The translations under genes and the position numbers were made by a program. From the NCBI GenBank assembly GCA_029565675.1, contig JAKQNP010000002.1, positions 682,001 through 746,000 on the forward strand: a DNA stretch of 64,000 nt, read 5' to 3'. This DNA is from a bacterium (GTDB taxonomy: Bacteria > Zhuqueibacterota > Zhuqueibacteria > Residuimicrobiales > Oceaniaggregativiventaceae). Numbering within the stretch: the stretch's first letter is position 1; every line of letters starts with the position of its first letter. Positions 52,053 through 61,381 of this stretch are shown here, piece after piece. The notes beneath the pieces are model-generated. The model ran no database searches. It saw nothing but the letters and a program-made list of their open reading frames with translations, and was not told the DNA's origin.

Positions 52053-54572
52053 ATGAAACGATATATTTTCATATTATTATTCCTAACAGTAGTGGTTGTC
52101 CATGGCCAATCATTTTTGCCATTGAACAGCAGTTACCCGGATGGGTATCTGTTGGGATTTTACAACCCGGCGCCGCTGGCTTTGGAAGGTCACATGCGGG
52201 CCACGGTGGGCATGCAATTCCTTAATCCAGGTCTTTCCGGAGATGCCTTGCGCAATCAGTATATCAGCGCCATGATGCCTTTGGGCGAACGGAGCGCACT
52301 TGGTTTGCGAACACAATATTTCACATCCGATGTGCTGCAAAATTTACAGTTGTCATTACAGGCAAGTCACTTATTGTTTCGCGGAAAACTGGCTTTCGGA
52401 ATCAGTGCCAGTATGCTCCATCATAGTTTTAACAAGGACAAGTTTTTTCTTTTTGACATGAACGATCCAGTCATTGCCAATGGTACCAGTGTCAGTGTCT
52501 TTTCCATTGGAGGTGGTTTGTATTTCCAACCGTTCGATGGATTTCACATGGGTTTGGCCGCAGATCATCTCAACGAACCGGATGTATCCCTCAATGAATC
52601 GGGTATTTGTCAAAGGACTGTCTACCATGCCGGCCTTACCTATTCAGGCCTGCCACTGGTGCCGCAATTTGAGGTGCGTATGGAAGACGAAGCGCTGTTG
52701 ACTCAGATGGGTGCGCACCTGTGTCTGCTGGACCAGAGATTGCGTCTCTTTGCAGGCTATAATCGATATTCCCATGAGGGGAGCAATCTGTTGGTCGAAG
52801 GTGAATTGCGCATTGGCAATCTCGGCTTTGTCTATGGTTTTCAGCATCCTTTATTGACAGACTTTGCTCATCTTTCCAGCGGCAGCCATCAGATTGGTAT
52901 TGTGTTTGCTGGCGGCGGAGAAACAGGATCGATTCCAACGGTGAATTTGGAAAATCTCAGCAGCCGGCTGCAAATTCCGCAAGCCTGGCTCAAAGGCAAG
53001 GCAAGTAACAGGGACGGGCTGCGAAAAATCGAAATGCGCATCAATGACCGACTCTGGAAAACGCTTTCAGGCTCGGATTTAAAAAATGCAAAAACATTTG
53101 ATGTGAGTGAAACGATTCCCCTGGAATTGGGGCGAAATATTATCCAGGTTACTGCTCAGGGAAGAGACGTCTCCGCATCTGATAAAGTATTCACCCTTTT
53201 TGAACCCGAAGCCCCGCATGTACAAATACGCTCGATAAAGAATGTTCAGTCCAGGGAAAGAGACTATGCATTGCACTTTTCTGTTCAAGACCCGAATGAT
53301 ATCAAACGGGTACGCATATATTTGGGAACTGACCAGATTGAGGACATTACCCGTTTTCCGGATCCCAAATCGGCTGATATTACCCGGCCGGTCGTTTTGG
53401 CAGAAGGGAAGAACAGGATTAAAATCGTGGCCGAGAATGCCTGGTTGAGCGCCGCTGATTCAGCGTGGATCGATCTTCGTCCGTTCGAACCTGTTCCGTC
53501 TCTGGTTATTGATTCGCCCGATTTGCCCATTTCTCCTTCCAGTCAGATTATCATCAATCTGGATCTTGAAAATGCGGAAAATATTAAAGAAGTGATCATC
53601 AAAGTGAATGGCACCATAGTCGACACGGCGCGGGTCCGGCGCACCCGGTTATTCGGCATCGCTGATGTGGTGGGTTATGACAGCACGGTTGTTGTGAACC
53701 TGACCAGCCAAAAGAAGAACCTGATCGAGGCCATTGCGTTGGATGATGAAGGTTTGCCGCGCATCAGTCAAAAACTTGATGTTTATTATAATCCTTACGC
53801 CCGTGAAATGCGCTATAGCAGGAAAAAGGCTTATATCATCGGCATCAACAATTACAAAAACAGTACCATACCCGATTTAGTGGATGCAATTCCAGATGCC
53901 AAATCTGTGGCAGCAGTGCTTGATTCGGTGCATCATTTCGATCAGATTCAGCTTTTGTTGGATGAACAAGCCAATTTTGAGAGTTTGTATTCTCTGTTCA
54001 GTGACACGCTTGCACGGGCCAAACCGGGCGAGTTTATCGTTATTTTCTTTTCCGGTCACGGTGACAAACTGGCGCCTTCCACCAGAGATCCCTTGGGATT
54101 TCTGCTGCCATGGGATGCTGAATTGGATTCCTATTCAAAACGAATCACCATGGATTTTATCAATGGTTATTTGCGAAGTACCGAAGCTGCTGATGTCCTG
54201 TGTATCTTTGATGCCTGCTTCAGTGGAGCAGCCATTGTTACGCCGCCTCAAGTGACCTATGAGCTTTTGCCAACAGAAGTCGGCTATGACAGGTTGCGGA
54301 TCGAAAGGAAGAAGAAAGCGCTCAATCTGCTCACAGCGGCCAGCCGTCATGAGCCTGCTGTGGATGGTCTGTTTACGCGCCTACTGGTGCGCGGTCTATG
54401 TGGTTCCGCAGATCACAATGACGATGGTTATATCACCTCCACAGAACTTGGTTTATATACGCGTAAATTTGTCACTGATGAAGCGCGTAACCGCTATCGG
54501 CGTGAGCAGAATCCGCAGTTTGGTGGACTGTTTAGTGAATTTGGCGAATGTGTGTTCGAACGAGGAAGATGA
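52053..54572 (+). CDS. PorP/SprF-like barrel fused to Ig-like region and caspase domain
   Basis: ATG 52053 with AAGGAG upstream gives a signal peptide (FILLFLTVVVVHGQS). Residues about 20-290 resemble the PorP/SprF outer-membrane family (YNPAPLALEGHMRATVGMQF, NPGLSGDALRNQYISAMMPL, KLAFGISASM). About 300-560 look like Ig or bacterial Ig domains (RQ-, IKVNG-type). A caspase-like (C14) domain starts at about 589: RKKAYIIGINNYKNS, then IVIFFSGHGDKL with catalytic H669 and LCIFDACFSGAAI with catalytic C722. It is 839 residues. A caspase attached to a T9SS-type outer-membrane barrel is unusual. It is probably an envelope sensor or executioner; the domain may face the periplasm. Confidence 0.85.
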   Translation: MKRYIFILLFLTVVVVHGQSFLPLNSSYPDGYLLGFYNPAPLALEGHMRATVGMQFLNPGLSGDALRNQYISAMMPLGERSALGLRTQYFTSDVLQNLQLSLQASHLLFRGKLAFGISASMLHHSFNKDKFFLFDMNDPVIANGTSVSVFSIGGGLYFQPFDGFHMGLAADHLNEPDVSLNESGICQRTVYHAGLTYSGLPLVPQFEVRMEDEALLTQMGAHLCLLDQRLRLFAGYNRYSHEGSNLLVEGELRIGNLGFVYGFQHPLLTDFAHLSSGSHQIGIVFAGGGETGSIPTVNLENLSSRLQIPQAWLKGKASNRDGLRKIEMRINDRLWKTLSGSDLKNAKTFDVSETIPLELGRNIIQVTAQGRDVSASDKVFTLFEPEAPHVQIRSIKNVQSRERDYALHFSVQDPNDIKRVRIYLGTDQIEDITRFPDPKSADITRPVVLAEGKNRIKIVAENAWLSAADSAWIDLRPFEPVPSLVIDSPDLPISPSSQIIINLDLENAENIKEVIIKVNGTIVDTARVRRTRLFGIADVVGYDSTVVVNLTSQKKNLIEAIALDDEGLPRISQKLDVYYNPYAREMRYSRKKAYIIGINNYKNSTIPDLVDAIPDAKSVAAVLDSVHHFDQIQLLLDEQANFESLYSLFSDTLARAKPGEFIVIFFSGHGDKLAPSTRDPLGFLLPWDAELDSYSKRITMDFINGYLRSTEAADVLCIFDACFSGAAIVTPPQVTYELLPTEVGYDRLRIERKKKALNLLTAASRHEPAVDGLFTRLLVRGLCGSADHNDDGYITSTELGLYTRKFVTDEARNRYRREQNPQFGGLFSEFGECVFERGR

Positions 54573-54683
54573 GTTTAATAATTACGGAAAATTTTTCAAA
54601 AAAATAAGAACTGGGACAATGACCATAGATGAGAGGGGCGAGGTTTCCCCCCGTTGTTGAACAACTTATTTATGGAGGGTCCT

Positions 54684-55088
54684 ATGCAATGCGAAAAATG
54701 CGACCGGTACTTGTCCGGGATGCAGTATACCTGCGATTGTGACAAAAACGAATTGGTCAATGAATATGATGAGGAAATTGCATCCGAAGACGAGAAAGTA
54801 GTTGTACAAGTAAAATTGAACCGTGGTCATATTGATATCTATAAAGATCTGGATTTACTGAGAGAGGCCATGGTTCATGGACGGGTATTGAAAACCCATC
54901 TGATCAGGATTGTTGCGGAAAAGGATCGGGGAAGAACAGAGGAGCTGGAAGAGTCACCCTGGGATGCTGAAAAGGAGGGCATGCGTCCATGGGTTTTCGG
55001 GATGGTTATGCCCTCTGTGGCGCAGGTTGCTGTGGGTTGGTTCTACTTTTTCTTGCTGATCCCGCAGATGGTGGAGTGGATGGCGTAA
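54684..55088 (+). CDS. Zinc-ribbon protein with C-terminal membrane helix
   Basis: ATG 54684 follows GGAGGGT. The N-terminus MQCEKCDRYLSGMQYTCDCD has five Cys in CxxC...CxC arrangement, suggesting a zinc ribbon. A soluble middle (VVVQVKLNRGHIDIYKDLDL) and a C-terminal hydrophobic segment (VAQVAVGWFYFFLLIPQMV) follow. I do not recognise the family. It sits between the caspase protein and the second cohesin cargo gene, in the same direction. Confidence 0.6.
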   Translation: MQCEKCDRYLSGMQYTCDCDKNELVNEYDEEIASEDEKVVVQVKLNRGHIDIYKDLDLLREAMVHGRVLKTHLIRIVAEKDRGRTEELEESPWDAEKEGMRPWVFGMVMPSVAQVAVGWFYFFLLIPQMVEWMA

Positions 55089-55284
55089 TCTGATTTTCTA
55101 TTAACACATAAATGGTAAAGCCTAATCACCAGGGTGTATCGTGAGACCTGAAAAATCAACATTTAAAAAGTGCCAACTTGGATCAAGATGCGACGTAAGC
55201 AAAAATCTTTTTCATCATTAATCTCCAGGTCTGACAGCCGTGTTTGGGAATACATAAAATTTATTTTTAAAGGAGGAATACAAA

Positions 55285-58212
55285 ATGAAAAATGCAAAAC
55301 TAATTTTTATCATATGCTTAGTGTTCAGCCTATCAAATGGCTATGGACAAAGCATACCCATAAAATATGGCGAAACGATTTCAGCAAGTATTTCAACTGA
55401 TGGTGAAGTAGACATCTATACATTTGAGGGCAAAATAAATGATAGAATAATCATACGTATGACGGATAATTCTGTTGGGAATTATTTAGAGCCATTTCTT
55501 GAATTGTATTCACCGACCGGACAGAGCATAATCACAGATTTCGATAATGGTCAAGCTGAATTAAAAGTTATTTTATCAACTCATGGGAATTTTACCCTTT
55601 TTGCGAGTGATTATGGCGCAAATGATCATGGTAACTATGGTTTATTTATTCAGCGGACGTTTGATCCAGGAAATGATTCATTGCTAGTTTATGGCCATAG
55701 CGTTGCGGCTGGCATTTCTACTGAGGGAGAAATAGACACCTATTCCTTTGATGGCTTGGCAGGCGATAAAATCATTATACGTATGACGGATAATTCTGTT
55801 GGCTATTATTTAGAGCCATTTCTTGAATTGTTTTCGCCGATGGGCGATTCTTTAACCTCAAATGCAGATGCTCGCCAGGCAGAAATTAGGTTTTTATTAC
55901 CTGTCGATGGTAGATACACCGTTTTTGTCAGCGACGCATACCCCGGCGATGACAATGGCGGTTATGGCTTGTTCATTCAGAGGACGTATGAGCCGGGAAA
56001 TGTATCATTATTGATTTCCGGACAAACTGTATCAATGAGTATATCACAATATGGTGAGGTTGATACATATACTTTTTTTGCCAATTACGGCGATTCCGTA
56101 GTCCTGAGAATGAGTGACCAGTCAGTGGGTTATTATTTAACGCCATACATCGAGCTTTTTTCACCCACGGGTGATACGATCACCAATAAATTTGAAGCAA
56201 ATCAGGTGATAATTGGAAGAAAGCTAAGTGCTACTGGTTTTTACACTGTTTTTGCAAGTGATCATTACCCTGGTGAGGGAAGAGGAAATTATGATTTGTT
56301 CTATTTTAATTGGCCTGGAACGGTCATCAACGATCCTGTTCTAGCAATCGATCCGAATTCTATCAATTTCGAAAAAGTAAAAATTGGCACTTCAAGCACG
56401 AAAGATTTAGAGATTGTAAACGTCGGTGGGGGTGCCTTGGTCATCAACACTATTTCTATTTCTGGTACCGATTCAGCGAGATTTGACATTGATTTCGATT
56501 CATTATCATTGACTGCAAACCAAAGATATCAACTCCCCATTACTTTTACTCCCAATAGATCTGGTGTATTCAATGCAATACTATCTATCACGAGTAATGG
56601 AGGAAATGCTCAAATTGCACTTACTGGGGAGGGCATTTATGACGCACCGGATATTACTTTGACGATTCCTGATACTACGTTGAGTGCATTTCCTGGCGAC
56701 ACGATTAAAGTACCTATCTATGTTAATAATGCAGCAGGTATTGCTGGAGCAGAAATCAAGATAGGGTACAATCCCCTTGTAATCCAAGCTATACGCGGAG
56801 ATACAACATCATTAACCACTTCTTTTTCATTGAGAGATTCAGTTAGCAGTAATGTTATAGCCTTTTCTTTATTACGGGCAAATGGTTTGACAGGTGGTTC
56901 CGGTGCAATTGTCAATCTGGTGTTCCAAGTTGTTACAGAAACAACAGATTCTTCAGCAGTGGAATTCCTCATAGCACGTTTATTTGCGGAAAATACGATT
57001 CCCATTCCAGCCGATACCATTAATGGCAAGGTGGTCGTAAAAATTACCCATCCTGGTACAGACACGTTGATGATTAGTCCTCCAAGCGATACACTTGGGC
57101 TCAATCAAACCCAGGAATTTGCTGCATTTCTTGTTAACAATGAATCCTCTGTCCCAATCGAAGCGGAATGGCAGCTCATGGATGGATTTGGGGGTCTTAT
57201 TGGCACGTTAAGTTCCGTTACAGCGACAAAAATCATATTGACTGCAACGGCGCCGGGTGATGCAGTACTCCAGGCCACCTATAATAGCCAAAATTGCACG
57301 GCCCAGATTATTGTCGGCGACAAGCGCGGCGATGTCTACCCCCTCGACGGGATGGTCAATGTCCAGGATGCCATTACAACATTAAGAAAAGTAGAGGATT
57401 TACTGACCCTTTCGCCCTATCAGACCTGGGCTGCTGATATGACTGAAAATGGCGTGATTGAACTTGATGATGCAATGCTGATTCTTGACGAGTCCGTTAA
57501 AAATTTGCTGCCTAAACTACTGGCCAGTTCATTCTGTGGAGTTGCCTCGGTTGAATTTGGCACTTTCATAATAGACGCAGATGGCTTGCTCACTGTCGCC
57601 GTGCTTGTGAAAGATTGTCCTGAGGTCTATGGCAGTCGGGTAAAAATACAGTATAATGCAGAGTCCTTACAGCTTTTATCCATAAGACCGGCGGCTGGCG
57701 CCATATCAGTGAATAACACAACAGAGGCGGGCAAGGCGTCCATATCCATCATTAATTCAGCCAGTCTGGTAAATGACAGACTTGAATTAGTCCAGCTGGT
57801 ATTCAAAACCCGGCACGACATACAAGATGTACTTGATCTTTCATTGGTTGCAGCGGATTTGTATGACAGATCCACCAGCCGGATTCAGACCCAAATTAAT
57901 TCCCGCCCTGATAAACTCATAATGCCTATAGGTTTTTCAATGGAGCAAAATTATCCGAACCCCTTTAATCCAGCAACGGCGATTCAATTCGAGCTGTCCA
58001 TGGATTGCCATGTCGATTTGGCCATTTTTAATCCCTTAGGTCACTGTGTCAGGATGTTGGTTCAGGGTCAACTTTCAGCCGGTACGCATGAAAAACATTG
58101 GGACGCACTTGATGATCAGGGCTTGCCTGTTTCGGCCGGTGTCTACTTTTACCGTATATCTGTCAACAGTGGTGAGCATGTTGAGATTAAAAAGATGATT
58201 TTACTCAAGTGA
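55285..58212 (+). CDS. PPC-repeat, ASH, cohesin, dockerin-like T9SS cargo protein
   Basis: AAAGGAGGAA precedes ATG 55285. After a signal peptide (LIFIICLVFSLSNGYGQS) are three repeats of about 115 residues, each with GEIDTYSF, IIIRMTDNSVGYYLEPF and SPTGDS, similar to bacterial pre-peptidase (PPC) domains. An ASH-like domain (NSINFEKVKIGTSSTKDLEI) follows, then cohesin-like (IPDTTLSAFPGDTIKVPI), Ig-like, dockerin-like (GDVYPLDGMVNVQDAITTLR), a second cohesin-like part and the T9SS domain (NYPNPFNPATAIQF, HWDALDDQG). It is 975 residues. From the cohesin onward it parallels the protein at 48125, but the N-terminal modules differ. Confidence 0.87.
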   Translation: MKNAKLIFIICLVFSLSNGYGQSIPIKYGETISASISTDGEVDIYTFEGKINDRIIIRMTDNSVGNYLEPFLELYSPTGQSIITDFDNGQAELKVILSTHGNFTLFASDYGANDHGNYGLFIQRTFDPGNDSLLVYGHSVAAGISTEGEIDTYSFDGLAGDKIIIRMTDNSVGYYLEPFLELFSPMGDSLTSNADARQAEIRFLLPVDGRYTVFVSDAYPGDDNGGYGLFIQRTYEPGNVSLLISGQTVSMSISQYGEVDTYTFFANYGDSVVLRMSDQSVGYYLTPYIELFSPTGDTITNKFEANQVIIGRKLSATGFYTVFASDHYPGEGRGNYDLFYFNWPGTVINDPVLAIDPNSINFEKVKIGTSSTKDLEIVNVGGGALVINTISISGTDSARFDIDFDSLSLTANQRYQLPITFTPNRSGVFNAILSITSNGGNAQIALTGEGIYDAPDITLTIPDTTLSAFPGDTIKVPIYVNNAAGIAGAEIKIGYNPLVIQAIRGDTTSLTTSFSLRDSVSSNVIAFSLLRANGLTGGSGAIVNLVFQVVTETTDSSAVEFLIARLFAENTIPIPADTINGKVVVKITHPGTDTLMISPPSDTLGLNQTQEFAAFLVNNESSVPIEAEWQLMDGFGGLIGTLSSVTATKIILTATAPGDAVLQATYNSQNCTAQIIVGDKRGDVYPLDGMVNVQDAITTLRKVEDLLTLSPYQTWAADMTENGVIELDDAMLILDESVKNLLPKLLASSFCGVASVEFGTFIIDADGLLTVAVLVKDCPEVYGSRVKIQYNAESLQLLSIRPAAGAISVNNTTEAGKASISIINSASLVNDRLELVQLVFKTRHDIQDVLDLSLVAADLYDRSTSRIQTQINSRPDKLIMPIGFSMEQNYPNPFNPATAIQFELSMDCHVDLAIFNPLGHCVRMLVQGQLSAGTHEKHWDALDDQGLPVSAGVYFYRISVNSGEHVEIKKMILLK

Positions 58213-58242
58213 TAGAGGTTTCTTTTCTCGGATTGAAAGGAA

Positions 58243-58268
58243 AAAAGGCCAGCGCGAGGCCTTTTATT
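58243..58268 (+). terminator. Rho-independent terminator after T9SS cargo gene
   Basis: AAAAGGCC (58243-58250) and GGCCTTTT (58258-58265) form a perfect 8-bp stem with loop AGCGCGA, followed by ATTC. It is the only clear intrinsic terminator in the 41-58 kb stretch. Confidence 0.75.
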
Positions 58269-58404
58269 CGTCATCGAAAAACAAGTGGATTCCGCATGAC
58301 TTACAATTTATTCCACTTTTTAATAGCAATTATTCATCCAAACCGCAACGCTGCAAAATAATTGTCTGTGGGGTTGCCGGGCAGAGAGACAGTAATGGAG
58401 GTGC

Positions 58405-59006
58405 ATCAAGAAAGCTTTCATCTTCGCAATTTCCCTCATTCTGCTAATCAGTAGTGCGAGTATGGCACAGCAATATCCCACCGACAGGGGCAGCAAAATC
58501 ATAAGCGGCAGTGCTGCTTTCTCCAGCGCCGGCGGTGATTTGTACGAAGTGGGTGATGACCGGACAATCACATTAACCGTCCAGGCATCACCATCCATAT
58601 TTATCGCTCCAGGCGTTGCCGGAGGTGCCAGTGTGGCTTATGTGCGTAATTCTATCGGCGATGAAAGTTTTTCACAGATCGGATTTGGCCCTCATCTCGC
58701 TCTGTTTTTAACTGGAAGGCAGAGAGACCGGCAAAAATTGAAGGTACCACCTATCCTTATCTAGGAGCGACATTTCTCTACAACATTTATACCTCAAAAT
58801 ATACTTCGTATTCCTATTACATGGAAGAGGAGGAGGAAAGCGATACAGAGAATGGCACAACATTCTCCTTCGGTTTTGGCATTATGCATTTGCTTACACG
58901 GACTTTTGCCATGAATTTCGAGATTGCCTACCAAATTGACAATATTGACGATTATTCTGGCAACAGAAATAATGTAGTAGTCGGATTTTCAGGGCTTATA
59001 TATTAG
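58405..59006 (+). pseudogene. Outer-membrane beta-barrel gene with frameshift and ATC at start position
   Basis: A signal peptide reads KKAFIFAISLILLISSASM and is preceded by GGAGG, but the codon at the start position (58405) is ATC, not ATG. The frame continues to IGFGPHLALF and then breaks at the T5 run 58705-58709; adding one T restores the reading NWKAERPAKIEGTTYPYLGA and then FSFGFGIMHLLTRTFAMNFE. The restored product is a small outer-membrane barrel ending in GFSGLIY. The ATG at 58462 lies at the end of the signal peptide, so it is not a natural start. Either the gene is dead or the assembly has an indel plus an odd start. Confidence 0.7.
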
Positions 59007-59108
59007 CGCCCTTCACAGTGCTTCGGTGGCCACTTGGAAGGAACATGTTGAATTACCACCAGCCAGTGTGTTTTGTCTGCAAACTGCCAAGGGTCTATGG
59101 AGGATCTC

Positions 59109-59768
59109 ATGCGAACATGCACTGAAAGATTATCCTTATGCTTAATTATCTTGATTGTCAGCGTTTTTCTGTCCTGTTCCTCAAGCATGGAGGTTGCGAA
59201 GCTATCCTCTGCAAAGACGGCAACAGTAGATGTTGAAAATATCGTCCTTTTGCCCATGCATATTTCTATCATCTCCATTGAGGATGACTCGCCGCTGAAC
59301 GATCAGTATCCAGTACAAGAAATCAAAGATGTTTATAGATCTGCGATTTCAAAAATTTTGAAAGAGAAAAAGTTCAATATCCAATGTCTGGCTGAAGAGA
59401 AATCGGGCATCACATCATCATGTACTCTTGCTCTACTGAGATATTTCCACATATCTGATCAGACGCTTCCAGTCGATGTGAGTGATAGTATTACTGCCAT
59501 CGGAAAAGAATATGGCTATCCGGCATTACTGGCAATTAGTTTAAAGGTAAAGGTGGGCGCTGGAGGGACATGGAATCCTTATAATGGAATGATCACATCC
59601 GGTACAAGCTATTCCATCGTGCAGGCTGTACTAATCGATTCGAGGAACGAATCGATATTTTGGAAAAACAAGGTGCTCTTCCGCAAAGTACCCAGCGAGG
59701 TAAGTACGGATTTATTCGATTCTAGTGAAATGCTGTTTGCAAACTTGACGAAAGGAGTGATGAAATGA
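59109..59768 (+). CDS. Putative lipoprotein, first of a coupled pair
   Basis: TGGAGGA precedes ATG 59109. A lipoprotein signal (LSLCLIILIVSVFLSC) ends at a Cys. The rest (ENIVLLPMHISIISIEDDSP, YGYPALLAISLKVKVGAGG) is a possible CsgG/LpoB-like alpha/beta fold, as it has YPALL and VLIDSRNESIFWKNKV that look like such proteins. The family is not certain. Its stop overlaps the next start by four bases. Confidence 0.6.
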   Translation: MRTCTERLSLCLIILIVSVFLSCSSSMEVAKLSSAKTATVDVENIVLLPMHISIISIEDDSPLNDQYPVQEIKDVYRSAISKILKEKKFNIQCLAEEKSGITSSCTLALLRYFHISDQTLPVDVSDSITAIGKEYGYPALLAISLKVKVGAGGTWNPYNGMITSGTSYSIVQAVLIDSRNESIFWKNKVLFRKVPSEVSTDLFDSSEMLFANLTKGVMK

Positions 59769-60376
59769 AACGTTCACAATCGAATCATACCAGCATTCTG
59801 ATAATTTTTGCGTCCTTAGGGATTGTCCTGTCCTGCGCTACGACGAGAATGCCGATTTATCAGAGCGAGGTTTTTGATCCTAATGAGGTCAATAAAATTT
59901 ATGTATTGCCTGTGGTCGACCTTAGGTTTGATAGGAGTACGGAATTAGGAGAACGAAATGACTGGGTGCATAAGATTATAGAAAAAAACCTTGTATCAAA
60001 AGATTATAACACAGATCTATTAATCGACCGCTCCATTGTTACAGATCTGATAGAAGAGGATCTGTTAGAACCTGATGCGGACCGGATGCACAATCTTGTT
60101 AATATTGAAGAGGCTCGATGGCTGTTCATTCCCTATCTATTGGACTCCAGATCAAAAATGACTTTCGGCAGTACAGGCAACGCTGAGGTTGGTGCCATGA
60201 TGTATGATCTAGTAGCTGACACCCTTATCTGGCGAGACAAAGCTATTGGTAAAGAAGGACAAGGAGGGCTGATAGGTATGGCACTCAAAGGCACCATGGA
60301 AAGAAGCGCAATCGAAAAAGCCACAAAGGAGTTGATGAAAAGTTTTCCGGGAAAGCAATCATCGGGATACAATTAA
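59765..60376 (+). CDS. Putative lipoprotein, second of a coupled pair
   Basis: ATG 59765 overlaps the upstream stop (ATGA) and is preceded by AAAGGAG. The signal ends in LGIVLSC. The mature part begins VNKIYVLPVVDLRFDRST and has LVADTLIWRDKAIGKEG, echoing the IFWKNK region of its neighbour. The two may be related LpoB-like or CsgG-like lipoproteins. Role in the envelope unknown. Confidence 0.6.
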   Translation: MKRSQSNHTSILIIFASLGIVLSCATTRMPIYQSEVFDPNEVNKIYVLPVVDLRFDRSTELGERNDWVHKIIEKNLVSKDYNTDLLIDRSIVTDLIEEDLLEPDADRMHNLVNIEEARWLFIPYLLDSRSKMTFGSTGNAEVGAMMYDLVADTLIWRDKAIGKEGQGGLIGMALKGTMERSAIEKATKELMKSFPGKQSSGYN

Positions 60377-60725
60377 AAAGCCAACTCAAATGAGGGATAA
60401 CTTTATTTTCAGAATTGATAGGGTAATAGTTACATTGCTCAGCCCCATGTGTATAAATTTTGGACTTGACTTGAAACACAGCTTTGTTTTTGAATAATTC
60501 AGGCTCGGTGCATATTCTCGATAAAAAAATAAATTTTTAGAAAGAATGAATATCCGCAATGTTTTTTTCAAAAAAATGCAGAATCCGGCAATAACAATTA
60601 GTGAAGCCCAACCCCAAAGGTCGGTCCCTGAAAAATGTTTGCACTTGTTATCAGCGCATTCATGTCATGGAGCAGCCAGGGTTCTCGCAATATGCGGTTA
60701 TCAATTTTAATCACAGGAGGACACC
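60377..60725. other. Gene-free region
   Basis: I see no coding frame, hairpin or promoter that I can support in this AT-rich gap. Confidence 0.4.
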
Positions 60726-61238
60726 ATGAAAGACAATCAAAGAGGTAGTATCAGACTATTGGCTTTGGCAATTACAATCTTGATGTTTCTTGCCACCATG
60801 CCGCAGGAAGTCCATGCTCAGTGGGTATCCAAACATGAAGAAAATATGGACCGCTTGGGAGCTATTTCAACAAAAGAACTGGTTTTGTACGGCACTGTTC
60901 TAGCTGTTGCCACCATTTTGTTGATCCGCGCGCTGAATAGCCCTGAAACAAACGAACAGGAACGTACTGATGAATCTGCCGAACCCGTAAAAAACGACCA
61001 ACAACGTGCTGGTGAAACCACTGAAGAGGTAGAATCTGGCACAAAACAGAGCGATAATAAAGCCACAGATGCCTCGCTCTTTACGCCTGCATTGAATGAA
61101 AATACAGCTCAAGATGCGGAACCAGTCTACCAAAGTACGCCAAAGATTTTTCCAGTTGTGGGATTCGCGATGGCAAGTGGAGCAGCGGGCGGAGCAGCAA
61201 CCCCATCTGTAACATTGGGGGTAGCAATAAATTTCTAA
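60726..61238 (+). CDS. Secreted/membrane protein of unknown function
   Basis: CACAGGAGG precedes ATG 60726. A signal peptide (LLALAITILMFLATMPQEVHA) is followed by a second hydrophobic segment (LVLYGTVLAVATILLIRAL), a highly charged, Glu-rich linker of about 70 residues, and a Gly/Ala-rich C-terminus (VVGFAMASGAAGGAA ... GVAINF) with a terminal Phe. The family is not recognised. The protein is 170 residues. Confidence 0.55.
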   Translation: MKDNQRGSIRLLALAITILMFLATMPQEVHAQWVSKHEENMDRLGAISTKELVLYGTVLAVATILLIRALNSPETNEQERTDESAEPVKNDQQRAGETTEEVESGTKQSDNKATDASLFTPALNENTAQDAEPVYQSTPKIFPVVGFAMASGAAGGAATPSVTLGVAINF

Positions 61239-61286
61239 ATATAATCTATGTGTATCTCAATGGAAAACACAACTTAACACTGGAAT

Positions 61287-61341
61287 AAGGCGCTTCCGAA
61301 AAATTCGAATACAAAAAGGATCAAGTTTGGAAGCGCTTTAT
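61287..61341 (+). terminator. Long-loop hairpin, possible terminator
   Basis: GCGCTTCC (61290-61297) pairs with GGAAGCGC (61329-61336), which is followed by TTTATTAT. The loop is 31 nt, so it is weaker than a normal terminator. Confidence 0.4.
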
Positions 61342-61381
61342 TATAAAAACTGAGCTACTTTAGAATCGACAGGAGTCAGAA

